The notes: a model not told the origin generated them from the letters alone. 64,000 bases of DNA from Halomonas sp. 7T (GCF_025643255.1 NZ_CP087112.1:868001-932000); one strand, 5' to 3'. Positions 1 to 11,365 are shown, numbered from the stretch's first letter. Program-made: numbers and translations.

Positions 1-105
1 CCCGTGATTGTGGCAGAAGACCCGCTTACCTGTGTCGCCCGTGGCGGCGGTAAGGCGCTTGAAATGATTGATCAGCACACCTTTGAGCTGCTGTCTAGCG
101 ACTGA
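1..105 (+). CDS. mreB: Rod shape-determining protein MreB (C-terminal end, partial)
   Basis: Only the last 34 codons are inside the window; the gene starts upstream of base 1. The visible peptide has the MreB ending, with the segment [18 protein letters not shown] followed by a short tail and a TGA stop. MreB is the actin-like ATPase that forms membrane-bound filaments and directs lateral wall synthesis with MreC, MreD, RodA and PBP2. mreC follows 22 bases downstream, the usual mreBCD operon, which supports the call despite the short fragment. Confidence 0.9.
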   Translation, partial: PVIVAEDPLTCVARGGGKALEMIDQHTFELLSSD

Positions 106-127
106 GTAGAGCGGTTATCGCGGGGGA

Positions 128-1069
128 TTGCCTATTAAACCGCTGTTTTCGCACGGTCCGTTGCCGGGTTATCGTCTCTTTTTCTGCGTGTTGGCAGCAT
201 GTGCCCTAATGTTTGTGGACCATCGCTTTACACGCATGGAAAGCGTTCGCGCTCAAATGACCATGATTGTAGCCCCTATTCAGTGGGTAGTTAGCGTGCC
301 TAGCGATCTACTGAACTGGGGGGCGCTGGCGCTCTCCGATCAGCAAGCGTTGGTGGATGAAAATCGCCGCTTACGTGAGCAGATTTTGACGCTCTCTCAT
401 CGTGGGCAGCGCTTAGCCAGCTTAACCGCTGAAAATGCTGAGCTCCGCAGTCTACTTCAGGCTGCCGAGCGCCACGATATTCCCTATATGGCTGCCGAGC
501 TGCTCTCCCTGGATAATGACCCCTTTAGCCACCAGATGGTGGTTAATCGCGGTCATCGAAATGGCGCTTATGTCGGTCAGCCAGTCATTGATGCATTTGG
601 CCTAGTAGGACAGGTAACGGCAGTGTCAGCGTATTCTAGTCGTGTTCTACTCCTTGCAGATGCTAGCCATGCGCTTCCTGTACAAGTGAATCGCAACGGG
701 CTGCGCTTTATTGTGCAGGGTACCGGGCGTTATGGCAGTGTTGGCGTGCTGCATGTGCCTGATACGGCGGATATTCGTGAGGGTGATTTGCTCACGACCT
801 CAGGTTTAGCCGGTCGCTTCCCCCCGGGTTATCCCGTCGCGAGAGTCACTGAGGTCTATCATGACCCTGGCCAACCGTTTGCCCAAGTAACCGCTGAACC
901 CTCTGCCCAGTTGCAGCGTTCGCGGCATTTTTTGCTGCTTTTCCCGCCTCCTCCTGAGAAGGTCGATGAGACGGTGTGGGATGAGGATATGGCTATTTCA
1001 GCGAGCGCACTACACGCCGCGCAGCGCCTTAGCCTTTCTAGTCAGCCCGTCACGCAGGAGGTGCCCTAA
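128..1069 (+). CDS. mreC: Rod shape-determining protein MreC
   Basis: The 313-residue protein has a cytoplasmic N-terminus, one membrane span at about residues 16-32, a coiled coil at about 75-115, and then the periplasmic beta-rich MreC core to about residue 280. This is the usual bitopic architecture. MreC links MreB filaments to the periplasmic elongation enzymes and activates PBP2-RodA. The start used is TTG at 128, behind a G-rich stretch that can serve as ribosome binding site; I see no in-frame ATG that would keep the membrane span. The stop codon overlaps the mreD start by one base, so the two are probably translationally coupled. Confidence 0.95.
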   Translation: MPIKPLFSHGPLPGYRLFFCVLAACALMFVDHRFTRMESVRAQMTMIVAPIQWVVSVPSDLLNWGALALSDQQALVDENRRLREQILTLSHRGQRLASLTAENAELRSLLQAAERHDIPYMAAELLSLDNDPFSHQMVVNRGHRNGAYVGQPVIDAFGLVGQVTAVSAYSSRVLLLADASHALPVQVNRNGLRFIVQGTGRYGSVGVLHVPDTADIREGDLLTTSGLAGRFPPGYPVARVTEVYHDPGQPFAQVTAEPSAQLQRSRHFLLLFPPPPEKVDETVWDEDMAISASALHAAQRLSLSSQPVTQEVP

Positions 1070-1557
1070 TGGCGCGAGCACCTGTAGTGCCATTGATAGT
1101 GGTGTGGCTGAGTTTTTTATTGGCGTTATGCTTACAAGTCATGCCGTTGGCCGATGGGTGGCAGGTCTATCGCCCTGAATGGATTGGCCTTATTTTGGTA
1201 TATTGGTGTATGCGTGCGCCGAGCCGTGTAGGGGTCTTTCATGGGTTTGTCATTGGTATTTTGATGGACTTAATTGAGGGATCCTTGCTTGGTCAGCATG
1301 CGGCTATCCTTTCGTTGTTGGCTTTTTTGTGTGCGTTGGTTTATCCCCGTTTTCGCACCTACTCCCTTGTGCAACAGTCGGTACTAGTGCTGATTTTGTT
1401 AGGGATTGTGCAGTTGATTGAGCAATGGCTGCGCACACTAACCGGCGACTTTTCGATCCACTTGTCTTTCTTAATACCTTCTATGATTAGTGCGCTGCTT
1501 TGGCCATGGCTTGCGACCATGCTTCTCTCGCTGGAGCGCCGCTTAGCAGCCAGCTGA
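1069..1557 (+). CDS. mreD: Rod shape-determining protein MreD
   Basis: A 162-residue, very hydrophobic protein with about five membrane spans, the length and character of MreD. It is an inner-membrane partner of MreC in the elongasome, needed for rod shape. The ATG overlaps the last base of the mreC stop codon. A GGAGG-like ribosome binding site lies inside the end of mreC. A gap of 90 bases separates it from maf. The sequence alone is weakly diagnostic, as for all MreD proteins, but position and topology make the call secure. Confidence 0.93.
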   Translation: MARAPVVPLIVVWLSFLLALCLQVMPLADGWQVYRPEWIGLILVYWCMRAPSRVGVFHGFVIGILMDLIEGSLLGQHAAILSLLAFLCALVYPRFRTYSLVQQSVLVLILLGIVQLIEQWLRTLTGDFSIHLSFLIPSMISALLWPWLATMLLSLERRLAAS

Positions 1558-1647
1558 CCAGTGGGCCGATGCGTATATGAGTACCAGTGCTGTGATGGGT
1601 GACACGTCTATGCCCCGGTAAGAACAATTGCGTAGAGAGAGGCTCTG

Positions 1648-2283
1648 ATGAGTAAACCGAACTCAATCACGTCCACAGGGACGCTTGAAGAGCTGGCGCC
1701 TGTACTATGCCTCGCCTCTGCGTCGCCTAGACGTAAAGCGCTGCTGGCTTCCATTGGCGTTTCTGTAACTGTACTGCCCAGTGATGTAGATGAAACGCCG
1801 TTATCGGGCGAGTTACCTGGCGATTATGTTGAGCGATTAGCAGTGGCTAAAGCAGAGGCCGCAGTGCCGCAAACCCAATTGCCGGTATTGGGGTCGGATA
1901 CAGCGGTTGTGATTGATGGCACCATAATGGGTAAGCCACGTGATGAACAAGAAGCCGCTGCAATGCTCACAAAGCTGTCTGGGCGCACTCATCAAGTACT
2001 GACGGCGGTCGCGGTAGTAGGGCCTCAGGGTGTACTCTCTTGCTGTGTGACGACACAGGTAAAAATGCGTGCTATCCATCCGGATGAAATAGCCTGCTAC
2101 TGGCAGACAGGTGAGCCAGTTGACAAGGCCGGTGGCTATGCCATTCAAGGCTTAGCGGCGGCATTTGTTGAGCAAATTCACGGTAGTCACTCCGCTGTTG
2201 TGGGACTACCGCTATTCGAAACAACGCGCTTGTTGTGCCAGCAAGGGGTGCCAATATGGGCGGGACGTTATCGACGTACCTGA
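1648..2283 (+). CDS. maf: Maf/YhdE-type nucleotide pyrophosphatase (dTTP/UTP)
   Basis: The 211-residue protein carries the Maf signature LASASPRR at residues 22-29, the acidic GSDTAV region near residue 80, KPRD, a [12 protein letters not shown] block and [10 protein letters not shown], all in the family order. Maf proteins hydrolyse non-canonical or regular nucleoside triphosphates to monophosphates and pyrophosphate. The YhdE subgroup acts on dTTP and UTP and can slow division. Compared with E. coli YhdE the N-terminus is about 18 residues longer. The ATG at 1648 has a GAGAGAGG site upstream, so this start is reasonable. The place between mreD and rng is the same as in E. coli. Confidence 0.93.
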   Translation: MSKPNSITSTGTLEELAPVLCLASASPRRKALLASIGVSVTVLPSDVDETPLSGELPGDYVERLAVAKAEAAVPQTQLPVLGSDTAVVIDGTIMGKPRDEQEAAAMLTKLSGRTHQVLTAVAVVGPQGVLSCCVTTQVKMRAIHPDEIACYWQTGEPVDKAGGYAIQGLAAAFVEQIHGSHSAVVGLPLFETTRLLCQQGVPIWAGRYRRT

Positions 2284-2340
2284 TTGCTGTTTCACCGCCT
2301 GCTGTGCTGGCAAGGATTATGACTCAATAAGGAATTTTGC

Positions 2341-3804
2341 ATGAGCGGTGAAGTTCTCATCAATTTAACGCCAATGGAGACCCGCGTTGCGCTGGTAGAA
2401 AATGGCGTGCTCCAAGAGGCGCTCATTGAGCGCTCCCGCAGGCGCGGTATTGTAGGTAATATCTACAAAGGTAAAGTAGTTCGTGTACTGCCTGGTATGC
2501 AGGCTGCCTTTGTTGATATTGGCTTAGAGCGTGCGGCGTTTATCCATGCCCACGAGGTGATGCCCTCGGGCACGCCCAGTGATGAGCAGCAAACGATAGG
2601 TCAGTTACTGCATGAAGGGCAAGCTCTGGTGGTGCAGGTCACCAAAGACCCGATTGGCACTAAAGGCGCGCGGCTCACAACCCATCTTTCAATCCCGTCT
2701 CGCTATCTTGTGTATATGCCTGACTCGCCGCACCATGGTGTTTCCCAGCGTATTGAGGATGAGCGGGAACGGGAGCGACTCAAAGCGCTGCTGGATAAGA
2801 GTATAGAAGAGCAAACGATTGATGTAACGGGCGGATTCATCGTGCGCACGGCGGCCGAAGGCGTGGGCGACGAAGAGCTGGCTGGCGATATGTACTTTCT
2901 GCTGCGTATCTGGCGCAAGGTCAGTGAGCGTAAAATCACCGCTGCCCCGCCCAGCGTCATCTATGATGACCTGCCGCTTTTTATGCGCACATTACGTGAT
3001 GTGATGCGCGATGATATTGAAAAAGTGCGTATCGACTCACGAGAAAATTTTGTCAAGCTTGTTGAGTTCGCCGAAGAGTTTATGCCTGAAGCAGTGGATC
3101 GTATTGAGTACTATCCCGGCGAGCGCCCCATCTTTGACCTCTACAGTGTTGAAGATGAGATTCAAAAAGCGTTAGGACGCAAAGTGCAGTTAAAGTCGGG
3201 GGGCTATTTGGTGATTGACCCCACCGAAGCCATGACGACGATTGATGTTAATACCGGAGGCTATGTTGGCCATCGGAACCTTGAAGAAACTATTTTTAAA
3301 ACCAATCTTGAAGCGGCCACGGCGATAGCGCGTCAACTGCGGCTTCGCAACTTGGGCGGTATTATCATTATCGATTTTATCGATATGGTAGATGTCGAGC
3401 ATCAGCGTCAGGTACTGCGTGTGCTGGAAAAAGCGCTGGAGCGGGATCATGCTAAGACCAAGTGCACAGGGGTAACCGAGCTGGGCTTGGTCCAATTGAC
3501 CCGTAAGCGTACGCGGGAAAGCTTAGAGCAGACGCTGTGTGAAGCGTGCCCCACCTGTAGTGGGCGCGGTACATTAAAAACGCCTGAAACCGTCTGTTAT
3601 GAAATTTTTCGCGAGATACTGCGTGAAGAGCGGGCTTATAGTGCAGAAACCTATATGGTACTTGCTTCTCAGCCAGTGGTGGATCGTTTGTTAGATGAAG
3701 AGTCCGCAGCGGTAGCTGATCTTGAAAGCTTTATCAATAAAACGATTCGTTTTCAGGTTGAACAGCACTACTCCCAAGAACAGTACGATATTGTGCTGAT
3801 GTAA
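2341..3804 (+). CDS. rng: Ribonuclease G
   Basis: At 487 residues the protein matches RNase G (about 489) rather than the much longer RNase E. It has an S1 RNA-binding domain from about residue 38 to 125, the DNase I-like catalytic part with metal-binding aspartates at D302 (TTIDVNTG) and D345 (IIIDFIDM), and the zinc-link cysteines C400, C403 and C406. RNase G is a 5'-end-sensing endoribonuclease that matures the 16S rRNA 5' end and trims some mRNAs. AAGGAA precedes the ATG. Its TAA stop overlaps the ATG of the next gene by one base. Confidence 0.96.
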   Translation: MSGEVLINLTPMETRVALVENGVLQEALIERSRRRGIVGNIYKGKVVRVLPGMQAAFVDIGLERAAFIHAHEVMPSGTPSDEQQTIGQLLHEGQALVVQVTKDPIGTKGARLTTHLSIPSRYLVYMPDSPHHGVSQRIEDERERERLKALLDKSIEEQTIDVTGGFIVRTAAEGVGDEELAGDMYFLLRIWRKVSERKITAAPPSVIYDDLPLFMRTLRDVMRDDIEKVRIDSRENFVKLVEFAEEFMPEAVDRIEYYPGERPIFDLYSVEDEIQKALGRKVQLKSGGYLVIDPTEAMTTIDVNTGGYVGHRNLEETIFKTNLEAATAIARQLRLRNLGGIIIIDFIDMVDVEHQRQVLRVLEKALERDHAKTKCTGVTELGLVQLTRKRTRESLEQTLCEACPTCSGRGTLKTPETVCYEIFREILREERAYSAETYMVLASQPVVDRLLDEESAAVADLESFINKTIRFQVEQHYSQEQYDIVLM

Positions 3805-6800
3805 TGATAGCGCTACGTTCATGGATACGTTGGCTTCTTATCGCGCTTGCATGGTTGCTTGGTGGGCTGGCTATCTTTCTTTTGATAGTCAGGTTGCTGA
3901 TTAGCCAAGTAGGAGGGCTAACACCAAAAATAGAAGCGCTGTTTGAGGCGCGAATTGGTGTGCCGGTGACGATTGATCACCTCTCACTAACCCTTGAGCG
4001 CAACGATTTATTTTTGCGCCTGGAAGGCATGGAAGCCGCGACGCTGCAAGGGCAAAAACTATTCTCTCTTGGCGAGGCTCACCTGCGTCTTGATAGCTGG
4101 GCCTCATTGCTTAGTGCCGCTCCGATTTTTAACGATGCCCGTATTACTGGTGCTGAGTTCCATCTTTACCAGCAGCAAGATGCTGCTTGGGGCTGGCCAA
4201 ACCCTGCCGAGCTACCCGATCTGATAGCCTCAGAGCCTACGCTGGATTTAGCAAAAATAGACAAGTGGGCCGGTATTATTCTACGCCAACGCTTATGGGT
4301 GGATAATACGCGGGTGGTGCTGCACGGTGAGCAGGACGAAGTCACGATGCATGCGCCGATGCTGCTGCTCAACGGCGACGAACGGCGCACGCAGCTTGAG
4401 GGCGCCGTCAATATTCTTGAAACCCCCGATCTGCGCGATGACGAGGCGCTACCCGCACTGCATATGCAGGTGGAAATGCAGCCAGGGCCGCAAGGGTTCA
4501 GCGATTTTTCAGCGGCGCTTCAGCTAGATATGCAGCTTGATCACCTGCTGGCGTTAGCGGCCGTGTTCCGGCCAGACTATATGCCCCATCTTGAGCAGGC
4601 GGGGGGCGAAGTTAAGCTTTGGGGACGGTGGCATCGTGGGCGGCTCGATGAAGCGCGCCTTGCGGTGGATATCCCTGAACTTACGTTACGCCATCAAATT
4701 CAGTATGTGGTACTCCAAGATATTCAGGCGAGTGGCCTTTGGCAGCGTGATGGTGATGGCGGTGAAGCGTGGTTAAGTGGCGACGCAGAAAGCGTTGAGT
4801 GGGCGCGGCCTGACGGTATTAGTGAAGGCCCGGCGCTACCGATGCACTGGTATCTGTCTCATCAGTCTGATGCCTGGGAGCTCCGCACAAGCGCTTTTGA
4901 ACTCTCGTCGCTCACCGCTTGGCGTGACTATGTATTGCTGCCTGAGTCGGTCACCCGAGTACTTCAAACGCTCTCTCCCAGCGGTCAGGTTCAAGGGTTG
5001 CGGGTAGGGCAGCGTGAAGGACATTGGAGCATTGATGCAGCGCTAACGGATGTTGCTGTTTTGCCGTGGCAGCAGGCGCCCGGTGGTGGGCCTTTGGATG
5101 CCTGGGTGCAGGCTCGGGATTTTCGTGGGCGGGTGACCTTCAATAGTGCCGGCGATAGCACGCTGCATTTCCCCGGGTTATTTATTGCGCCTATGCAGCT
5201 GAGCCATGCCCAGGGCGTGGTGGAGTGGGTCTATGATGGCCCCAGTACGATGATTAGTGGCCGAGAGTTAACCGTCGAGTGGGATGGTGCAGAGATCAGC
5301 GGCGGCTTTGGGTTAATTAGGGATAAACAGAAGGGGCAATTTGGTTTAGATATCGATTTTGCAAATGTCGATGCACTGGAATACCCCCTGTCACACTGGT
5401 TACCTGTCTATGCATTTGAACCTGGGCTTCGCGAATGGCTGCTCAACGATATCGGCGGCTACGTGCCCAAAGGATCTCTCCAACTTAGCCTGCCGCTTGC
5501 TGCGAACCAAACCGCTGATGAACTCTCAGCAACGCTTGCGCTGTCGGTGACGCAAGGTCATATGCCGATAGCGCCAGATTGGCCACGTTTAGAGCAACTG
5601 GAAGGGCGGTTAACCTGGAAAGATCAGGTGCTGGAAGCTCATATTGAGCATGCTGAGAGCCATGGTGTTGAGGCATCTGAAGGTGCCTTGAGAATGGCCG
5701 ATGAGCAGCTAGCGCTCTCTGGGCAATTAAATAGTAATGGGCGATCCCTTATTAAATTTCTCCAGGCTATTCCTAGCGTAGATATGTCGTTGCTTGATGA
5801 TGTGCGTGCTGAAGGTGACGTTGAGGGGGATATTGCACTGTCGCTACCGCTTAATGCACCGGACACATTGCAGATGGAAGTCAATGCACGACCACAATTT
5901 TCAAGCATCACCTACCAGCCGCTGGAGTTGCCTGTCACCAATGTCGAAGGCGCGCTCACTTGGCAGCAGTACGGAGACGATTACGCGCTGCTTGGTAATG
6001 CCAACGGCAGACTGTTAGGTGGCCGTATCGCAGCGGACGTTAATCGTCAGCAAGACCGGATCGATTTACGTGGCGATGTTAATACCGCCGCGCTATTTCG
6101 CTTGATTGGTATACCGGTTGAACAAGCGCGACAGGTAATTGAAGGGAGTGCCGAGTGGCGTGGTCAGGTTCAGCTTGAACCAACGCCTAAGCTGTCGCTA
6201 GAAAGTCGTTGGCTGGGCGTGGTAAGCCACTTACCCGAACCCTTTGCTAAAACCGCCGAGCAGGCTTGGCCGTGGCAGTTGACGGTTGATATAAAGAGTG
6301 GGCGACTGGACACACATCTGTCCGAACTCGTTCGGGCGAGGGTACAGCGGTTAGCAAATGATGAGTTAGCTGGCGAGCTGGCGTTGGGTGGGGCGACTCA
6401 GCCGCAAGCCTCGCCAAATCAGTCGGGTTTTCACGTGGCCGCCGAGCTGCCCGAAATAGACCCCGTCGCATGGTACGCAGCGCTTACACCATTAATGCAA
6501 GATCAGTCTGTTGGTATTAACAATCAGGATAGCGAGGCACCTATCTCGCTAAGGATAAATACCCCTTGTTTACGTTACCGCAGTGAATGCTTTGGAGCGC
6601 TAAGTGCATCGGGCGATCTTCAAGGTCAGAACGTAGGGATTCTGCTCAGCGGTGACTTTATGTCTGGTCGGGTTGAGTATTCGCCTGATGCCGAGCGGCC
6701 TCTGGATATCATCATTAGCTCATTAGAAGCAGAGCGTCTGCTTGATATGCCTTCTAAGGAGCATAGCAGCAGCGCGCCGTCTCCAGGTTCATGGGTTGAG

Positions 6801-7661
6801 GCAGTGGAAACCCAGTACGCCACGTCGCGGCCCATACCTTCATGGCTGTCCGATCTGCCCAATGGGCGGTTACGGCTTGCAGAGATCAGTTTGGGTGGAG
6901 GGCGATTTGGCCCGCTAACGGCCTACTGGCAAAGTGATGATCGACGCTTTTCTCTTTCACCTGTTGGATTGACCTTGGGCCAGCTTTCGGCTCGGGGCGA
7001 ATTGTTCTGGGAAGGTAATGCCATTAACAGCCAAACCAGGGCCGATATTTCAATTTTAGGGGGCGATGTTGGTAGTGCCCTAGAGCAGCTTGGTCAACCG
7101 GTGGCGATGCGGAGTCGCTCGACGGAGATAAACGCTGAGTTAGCTTGGCCTGGCGCACCTTGGCAGTTTAACCTAAATCGGGCGGGCGGAGAGATGACTA
7201 TCGATATCCGCGATGGTCGTTTTCTGACGCTAGACTCGGCACCTGCTAGGCTGGTCGGGTTGCTTAACTTTGACAATATCCTGCGTCGACTGCGCTTGGA
7301 TTTTTCTGATGTCACCGGTCAAGGTACCGCCTTTGATCGAGTGCACGGCACAGCCGATGTGGCCGGTGGGCAACTAATGCTGCGCGGGCCATTACGTATC
7401 GAAGCACCAGCAACATCCATTACTCTTACTGGCAATATCAACTTGGCGCAGCGTGAACTCGATCAGCGTTTAGGCGTCACACTGCCAGTTAGCCAAAGTT
7501 TGCCCATCGCGGCCATTGCGGTTGGCGCCCCCATAGTGGGCGGAGCCTTATTTCTTGCAGACCAACTGTTTGGCGACGCGCTGGATCGAGCAACCACTAT
7601 TCACTATCGCGTGCGAGGTCCCTGGACATCGCCGCAGGTTACCTTAGAAGGCCCTCAATGA
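3804..7661 (+). CDS. yhdP: YhdP-family AsmA-like protein (phospholipid transport to outer membrane)
   Basis: A 1285-residue protein with one N-terminal membrane anchor (about residues 10-35) followed by a very long periplasmic, beta-rich region, ending in the family C-terminal block with the [16 protein letters not shown] motif. Length and ending fit the YhdP (DUF3971/AsmA2) family. E. coli YhdP, with TamB and YdbH, forms bridge-like proteins that move phospholipids across the periplasm. It sits between rng and tldD as in many gammaproteobacteria, overlapping both neighbours by 1 and 4 bases. The family role is known from E. coli; its function here is inferred. Confidence 0.9.
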   Translation: MIALRSWIRWLLIALAWLLGGLAIFLLIVRLLISQVGGLTPKIEALFEARIGVPVTIDHLSLTLERNDLFLRLEGMEAATLQGQKLFSLGEAHLRLDSWASLLSAAPIFNDARITGAEFHLYQQQDAAWGWPNPAELPDLIASEPTLDLAKIDKWAGIILRQRLWVDNTRVVLHGEQDEVTMHAPMLLLNGDERRTQLEGAVNILETPDLRDDEALPALHMQVEMQPGPQGFSDFSAALQLDMQLDHLLALAAVFRPDYMPHLEQAGGEVKLWGRWHRGRLDEARLAVDIPELTLRHQIQYVVLQDIQASGLWQRDGDGGEAWLSGDAESVEWARPDGISEGPALPMHWYLSHQSDAWELRTSAFELSSLTAWRDYVLLPESVTRVLQTLSPSGQVQGLRVGQREGHWSIDAALTDVAVLPWQQAPGGGPLDAWVQARDFRGRVTFNSAGDSTLHFPGLFIAPMQLSHAQGVVEWVYDGPSTMISGRELTVEWDGAEISGGFGLIRDKQKGQFGLDIDFANVDALEYPLSHWLPVYAFEPGLREWLLNDIGGYVPKGSLQLSLPLAANQTADELSATLALSVTQGHMPIAPDWPRLEQLEGRLTWKDQVLEAHIEHAESHGVEASEGALRMADEQLALSGQLNSNGRSLIKFLQAIPSVDMSLLDDVRAEGDVEGDIALSLPLNAPDTLQMEVNARPQFSSITYQPLELPVTNVEGALTWQQYGDDYALLGNANGRLLGGRIAADVNRQQDRIDLRGDVNTAALFRLIGIPVEQARQVIEGSAEWRGQVQLEPTPKLSLESRWLGVVSHLPEPFAKTAEQAWPWQLTVDIKSGRLDTHLSELVRARVQRLANDELAGELALGGATQPQASPNQSGFHVAAELPEIDPVAWYAALTPLMQDQSVGINNQDSEAPISLRINTPCLRYRSECFGALSASGDLQGQNVGILLSGDFMSGRVEYSPDAERPLDIIISSLEAERLLDMPSKEHSSSAPSPGSWVEAVETQYATSRPIPSWLSDLPNGRLRLAEISLGGGRFGPLTAYWQSDDRRFSLSPVGLTLGQLSARGELFWEGNAINSQTRADISILGGDVGSALEQLGQPVAMRSRSTEINAELAWPGAPWQFNLNRAGGEMTIDIRDGRFLTLDSAPARLVGLLNFDNILRRLRLDFSDVTGQGTAFDRVHGTADVAGGQLMLRGPLRIEAPATSITLTGNINLAQRELDQRLGVTLPVSQSLPIAAIAVGAPIVGGALFLADQLFGDALDRATTIHYRVRGPWTSPQVTLEGPQ

Positions 7662-9112
7662 CCGCACTAAAAAGCGATTTAGATACCGCTGTTTCCATTC
7701 TGCTAACGCCGAGTGGTCTTGACTTGGAGGCGCTAGACACAGGACTTGGCTATGCCATGGGAGCCGGCATTGACTACGCCGATCTCTATTTTCAGCGCAC
7801 CTGGCAAGAAGGTTGGGTACTGGAAGATGGCGAAGTTAAAGAAGCCAGCTACAACATTGATGGCGGAGTGGGGGTTCGCTCGCTAGCCGGTGAAAAAACG
7901 GGCTTTGCTTACTCAAACCAGATCACCGCTGATGCACTGGTGGATACTGGCCGCACGGCGGCAGGTATTGTACGGAGTGGTAAACAGCTGTCTGGGCAGG
8001 CGGTCAAGGCGGTGTCTGTCGCGCCTTTTTACGCCAGGCTTGATCCGTTGGCTGGCCTCACGGCAGAAGATAAAGTCGCGCTACTGAAGGAGGCTGACCG
8101 CGTGGCGCGTGCGGCTGATCCCTGTATCAGCCAAGTGAGCGCTTCACTTTCCGGTACCTACGAGGTCGTGCTGGTGCGCGCAAGCGATGGCACCTTGGCG
8201 GCAGATATCCGTCCGCTGGTGCGCTTTAATGTCAGCGTTATTGCGTTTAAAAATGGCCGTCGTGAACGCGGAAGTGCGGGGGGCGGAGGACGCTACTCCA
8301 TGTCACGGCTACGCGATGAAGGCGTTGCTGAGCGCTATGCTAAAGAGGCGGTGCGCCAAGCGCTAGTCAACTTAGAGGCAATCGATGCACCGGCAGGACA
8401 CATGCCTGTCGTGCTGGGCGCAGGTTGGCCAGGTATTCTACTGCATGAGGCGGTGGGCCACGGTTTAGAAGGCGATTTTAACCGCAAAGGTAGCTCTGCA
8501 TTTGCTGGGCGCATGGGACAGCGAGTCGCTGCCAAAGGCGTGACAATTGTCGATGACGCTACGCTATCAGATGGCCGTGGGTCGCTTAGCGTCGATGATG
8601 AAGGAACGCCAGGACAAAATACACCGCTCATCGAAGATGGGATTTTAACCGGCTATATGCAAGATAAACTCAACGCGCGTTTAATGAAGATGGCGCCCAC
8701 GGGTAACGCACGACGCGAGTCGTTTGCGCATCTGCCTATGCCAAGGATGACCAATACCGTGATGTTAGCAGGGCAGGATGAACCCGATGACATTATTAAA
8801 AGCGTTAAGCGTGGCATCTACGCGGTAAGTTTCGGTGGCGGGCAGGTCGATATTACGTCGGGTAAATTTGTGTTCTCAGCGAGTGAAGCCTATCTCATTG
8901 AAGACGGTAAAATCACCGCACCCGTTAAAGGGGCGACGCTCATCGGTAATGGGCCAGAGGCCATGGGGCGGGTCTCCATGATTGGCCACGATGCGGAGAT
9001 GGACCCCGGTATTGGGGTATGTGGCAAAGAGGGGCAGGGTGTGCCGGTTGGCGTCGGTCAGCCCACTTTGAAATTAGATGAGCTGACCGTTGGCGGAACC
9101 CAGTCGTCTTAA
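7658..9112 (+). CDS. tldD: Metalloprotease TldD
   Basis: A 484-residue protein (E. coli TldD has 481) with the zinc-protease motif HEAVGH at residues 263-268 followed by GLEGD, a conserved feature of the active subunit. TldD forms a heterodimer with TldE (PmbA), which degrades unfolded peptides and matures microcin B17 and the CcdA antitoxin. The ATG overlaps the yhdP stop by four bases (ATGA), so translation is coupled. The partner tldE is encoded nearby at 9739-11079, separated only by the opposite-strand darP. The C-terminal LDELTVGG ending is typical. Confidence 0.96.
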   Translation: MTALKSDLDTAVSILLTPSGLDLEALDTGLGYAMGAGIDYADLYFQRTWQEGWVLEDGEVKEASYNIDGGVGVRSLAGEKTGFAYSNQITADALVDTGRTAAGIVRSGKQLSGQAVKAVSVAPFYARLDPLAGLTAEDKVALLKEADRVARAADPCISQVSASLSGTYEVVLVRASDGTLAADIRPLVRFNVSVIAFKNGRRERGSAGGGGRYSMSRLRDEGVAERYAKEAVRQALVNLEAIDAPAGHMPVVLGAGWPGILLHEAVGHGLEGDFNRKGSSAFAGRMGQRVAAKGVTIVDDATLSDGRGSLSVDDEGTPGQNTPLIEDGILTGYMQDKLNARLMKMAPTGNARRESFAHLPMPRMTNTVMLAGQDEPDDIIKSVKRGIYAVSFGGGQVDITSGKFVFSASEAYLIEDGKITAPVKGATLIGNGPEAMGRVSMIGHDAEMDPGIGVCGKEGQGVPVGVGQPTLKLDELTVGGTQSS

Positions 9113-9119
9113 CCCGAAC

Positions 9120-9653
9120 TTAGAGAGCCAAGGTTTCGCGTAGGTGCTTGAATAGCTTGCGCGAACTGGTTGGCGGCTTGCCTTGCTCGCGCTCTTTTCG
9201 TGCATTACGCACTAGCTGGCGCAATGTCTGGCGGTCGCCAGTAGGGTGCTCGGCAAGAAACAGGTCAACGCCGTCATCGCCTTCGTCGATTAAGCGGTCG
9301 CGCCATTTCTCAAGGCGATGAAAGGCATGGTCGCGCTGCTCTTTCTCTTGTTCAATGCCGTCAAATACCCCTTGAATAGCGACGAGGTCCTCTTTGCGAA
9401 TAAGTTTGCCCACGTACTGCATGTGGCGTCGGCGCCCTTCATGGGAGCGAATGCGCGAGGTTTCCTCGATAGCCCGTAGCATGTCATCCGAGAGCGGAAA
9501 GCGCGCCAGTTCTGCGGGCTTCATGGCAATGAGTGTTTCACCAAGTGCCTGAAGTGCATGCATTTCTCGCTTTAGCTGAGATTTACTTGGGCGCTCTTCC
9601 TGTTCGTCACTATCGAAGGGTTCGGGGCGTTGCTTAGGCATACTAGAACTCAC
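9120..9653 (-). CDS. darP: Ribosome-associated assembly factor DarP (YjgA, DUF615)
   Basis: A 177-residue, highly charged helical protein. The N-terminal SKSQLKREMHALQALGE block and the helical body with the RRRHMQYVGKLIR motif are hallmarks of the DUF615/YjgA family. E. coli DarP binds the 50S precursor and promotes a late step of its assembly. It is convergent with tldD (7 bases apart) and divergent from tldE, the same darP-tldE pairing as in E. coli (yjgA-pmbA). The start at 9653 has only a weak GTGAG ribosome binding site. Confidence 0.94.
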   Translation of the reverse strand: MSSSMPKQRPEPFDSDEQEERPSKSQLKREMHALQALGETLIAMKPAELARFPLSDDMLRAIEETSRIRSHEGRRRHMQYVGKLIRKEDLVAIQGVFDGIEQEKEQRDHAFHRLEKWRDRLIDEGDDGVDLFLAEHPTGDRQTLRQLVRNARKEREQGKPPTSSRKLFKHLRETLAL

Positions 9654-9738
9654 TGATCAGATTCGTTTGCAGCATTATATCAGCTGCGACAACAACATTG
9701 ATTCGCCAATGTGATTCTGGCGAAAAGGAGGCCACAAT

Positions 9739-11079
9739 ATGGCACAGGCATTTGATGCAACCTCACAGCAGGCGCTGTTAACCACCCGCGCAGAAGAAGC
9801 GCTGGCGTTGGCCAAGCAACTCGGTGCCGATGCAGCCGAAGTCGGCGCCAGTGTCGATCAAGGCGTGGGCATCAGCGTGCGCCTAGGTGAAGTGGAAACC
9901 GTTGAACTTTCACGAGATCAGGGGATTGCCGTTACCCTGTATGTGGGCCAGCGCAAAGGCAGCGCCTCTTCGTCTGATGCAAGCAGTGCCTCTATCAAAG
10001 CGACGGTGGAAAAGGCCCTGGCGATTGCCCGATATACAGGGGAAGACCCCGCTGCTGGTTTGGCAGATGCTGGCCTAATGGCGACCCATCTACCCGATTT
10101 AAAAGTGCATTATCCCTGGGCGCTAACCACCGATGAGGCAATTGAAATAGCCCTGGCGTGCGAACACGCTGGCCGGAATGTGGCGGGTATTCATCAATCT
10201 GAAGGTGCGTCGTTCTCTAGCGGCGAAGGCGTGCGCGTATACGCCAATAGCCATGGTTTTTTGGGAACCCAAAAAGGCAGCAGCCACTCGCTCTCCTGCA
10301 TGTTAATCGCCCAAGATGAAAATGGCATGCAGCGAGACTATGACTATACTTCGGCACGCAACCCGAACGAGCTTCGTGACCCTGAGAGTGTCGGCCGCGA
10401 AGCAGCTGCTCGCACACTTCGGCGCTTAGGCGCGAAACGTCCGCCAACAGGCACGTTCCCTGTGCTATTTGACCCAACGCTTGCTAGTGGATTGATTGGC
10501 CACTTGATGGGCGCATTAGCGGGTGGGTCGCTCTATCGTCAGGCGTCATTTCTATGCGATCGGTTAGGGACACCGTTGTTCCCAAGCTGGTTTAATTTAG
10601 AAGAGAAGCCAATGGAGGTGGGCGCTACCGCAAGTTCACCCTTTGATGGAGAGGGCGTTCAGACTAGAGATAATCGCTTTATTGACCAGGGAAATATCGC
10701 AAGCTATATGCTCTCGTCTTACAGTGCCCGCCGTTTAGGCATGCAGACTACCGCTAATGCTGGCGGTGCACGTAATATTCGGCTGAAGACCCCAGCCACT
10801 AGCCGGGAGGCACTGCTAAAGGAGATGGGGCGTGGGATTTGGGTGACCGAGTTGATGGGCCAGGGTGTTAATGGCGTTACCGGTGACTATTCAAGAGGGG
10901 CCGCAGGTTTTTGGATTGAAAATGGGGAGGTGCAGTACCCCATCGAAGAGTTCACTATTGCCGGAAATCTTAACAGCATGTTTGCGGGCTTGGTTGGCGT
11001 TGCTGATGATACAGATACCCGAGGCAGCATTCACACCGGCAGCTGGCTAATTGACGCCATGACCATCGCTGGCAGCTAG
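9739..11079 (+). CDS. tldE: TldE (PmbA), non-catalytic partner of TldD
   Basis: A 446-residue protein, about the length of E. coli PmbA (450). It has the TldD/PmbA fold, including the ending GNLNSMFAGLVGVADD...GSIHTGSWLIDAMTIAGS in its typical layout, but lacks the HExxxH zinc motif seen in TldD. It is therefore the structural subunit of the TldD/E protease. A strong AAAGGAGG site lies 9 bases before the ATG. It is transcribed divergently from darP across an 85-base gap that must hold both promoters. Confidence 0.95.
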   Translation: MAQAFDATSQQALLTTRAEEALALAKQLGADAAEVGASVDQGVGISVRLGEVETVELSRDQGIAVTLYVGQRKGSASSSDASSASIKATVEKALAIARYTGEDPAAGLADAGLMATHLPDLKVHYPWALTTDEAIEIALACEHAGRNVAGIHQSEGASFSSGEGVRVYANSHGFLGTQKGSSHSLSCMLIAQDENGMQRDYDYTSARNPNELRDPESVGREAAARTLRRLGAKRPPTGTFPVLFDPTLASGLIGHLMGALAGGSLYRQASFLCDRLGTPLFPSWFNLEEKPMEVGATASSPFDGEGVQTRDNRFIDQGNIASYMLSSYSARRLGMQTTANAGGARNIRLKTPATSREALLKEMGRGIWVTELMGQGVNGVTGDYSRGAAGFWIENGEVQYPIEEFTIAGNLNSMFAGLVGVADDTDTRGSIHTGSWLIDAMTIAGS

Positions 11080-11095
11080 CGTCAGCAGTTAGCCG

Positions 11096-11365
11096 CTACT
11101 GATCCTCATCAAAGCGCGCATCGAACAGGCGTTGGATAGCCTCCAACGCCTGTTCAGCGTCCTCGCCCTCGGCAATGATCTTTAACTCGGTACCACAAGG
11201 GGCTGCTAGCATTAGCAGCGACATGATATTGGCCGCATCTGCCATCTGTTGCTGCTTATAAACGTAAATGCTGGCGGAATACTGCTGCCCACACTGGACT
11301 AGCTTAGTCGCCGCTCGCGCGTGTAAGCCGCGCTGATTGGTAAGGGTTAACGTTCGTTCTGGCAC
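11096..11365 (-). CDS. ptsO: HPr-family phosphocarrier of the nitrogen PTS (NPr)
   Basis: An 89-residue HPr-like protein with the phosphorylation-site motif RGLHARAA, active His15. Position 46, the regulatory serine in Firmicute HPr, is an asparagine (ADAANIMSLL), so HPr-kinase control is unlikely. NPr passes phosphate from EI-Ntr (PtsP, not in this window) to EIIA-Ntr, encoded two genes upstream as ptsN. It is the last gene of the rpoN-hpf-ptsN-rapZ-ptsO run, 56 bases behind rapZ, the same order as in E. coli. Confidence 0.95.
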   Translation of the reverse strand: MPERTLTLTNQRGLHARAATKLVQCGQQYSASIYVYKQQQMADAANIMSLLMLAAPCGTELKIIAEGEDAEQALEAIQRLFDARFDEDQ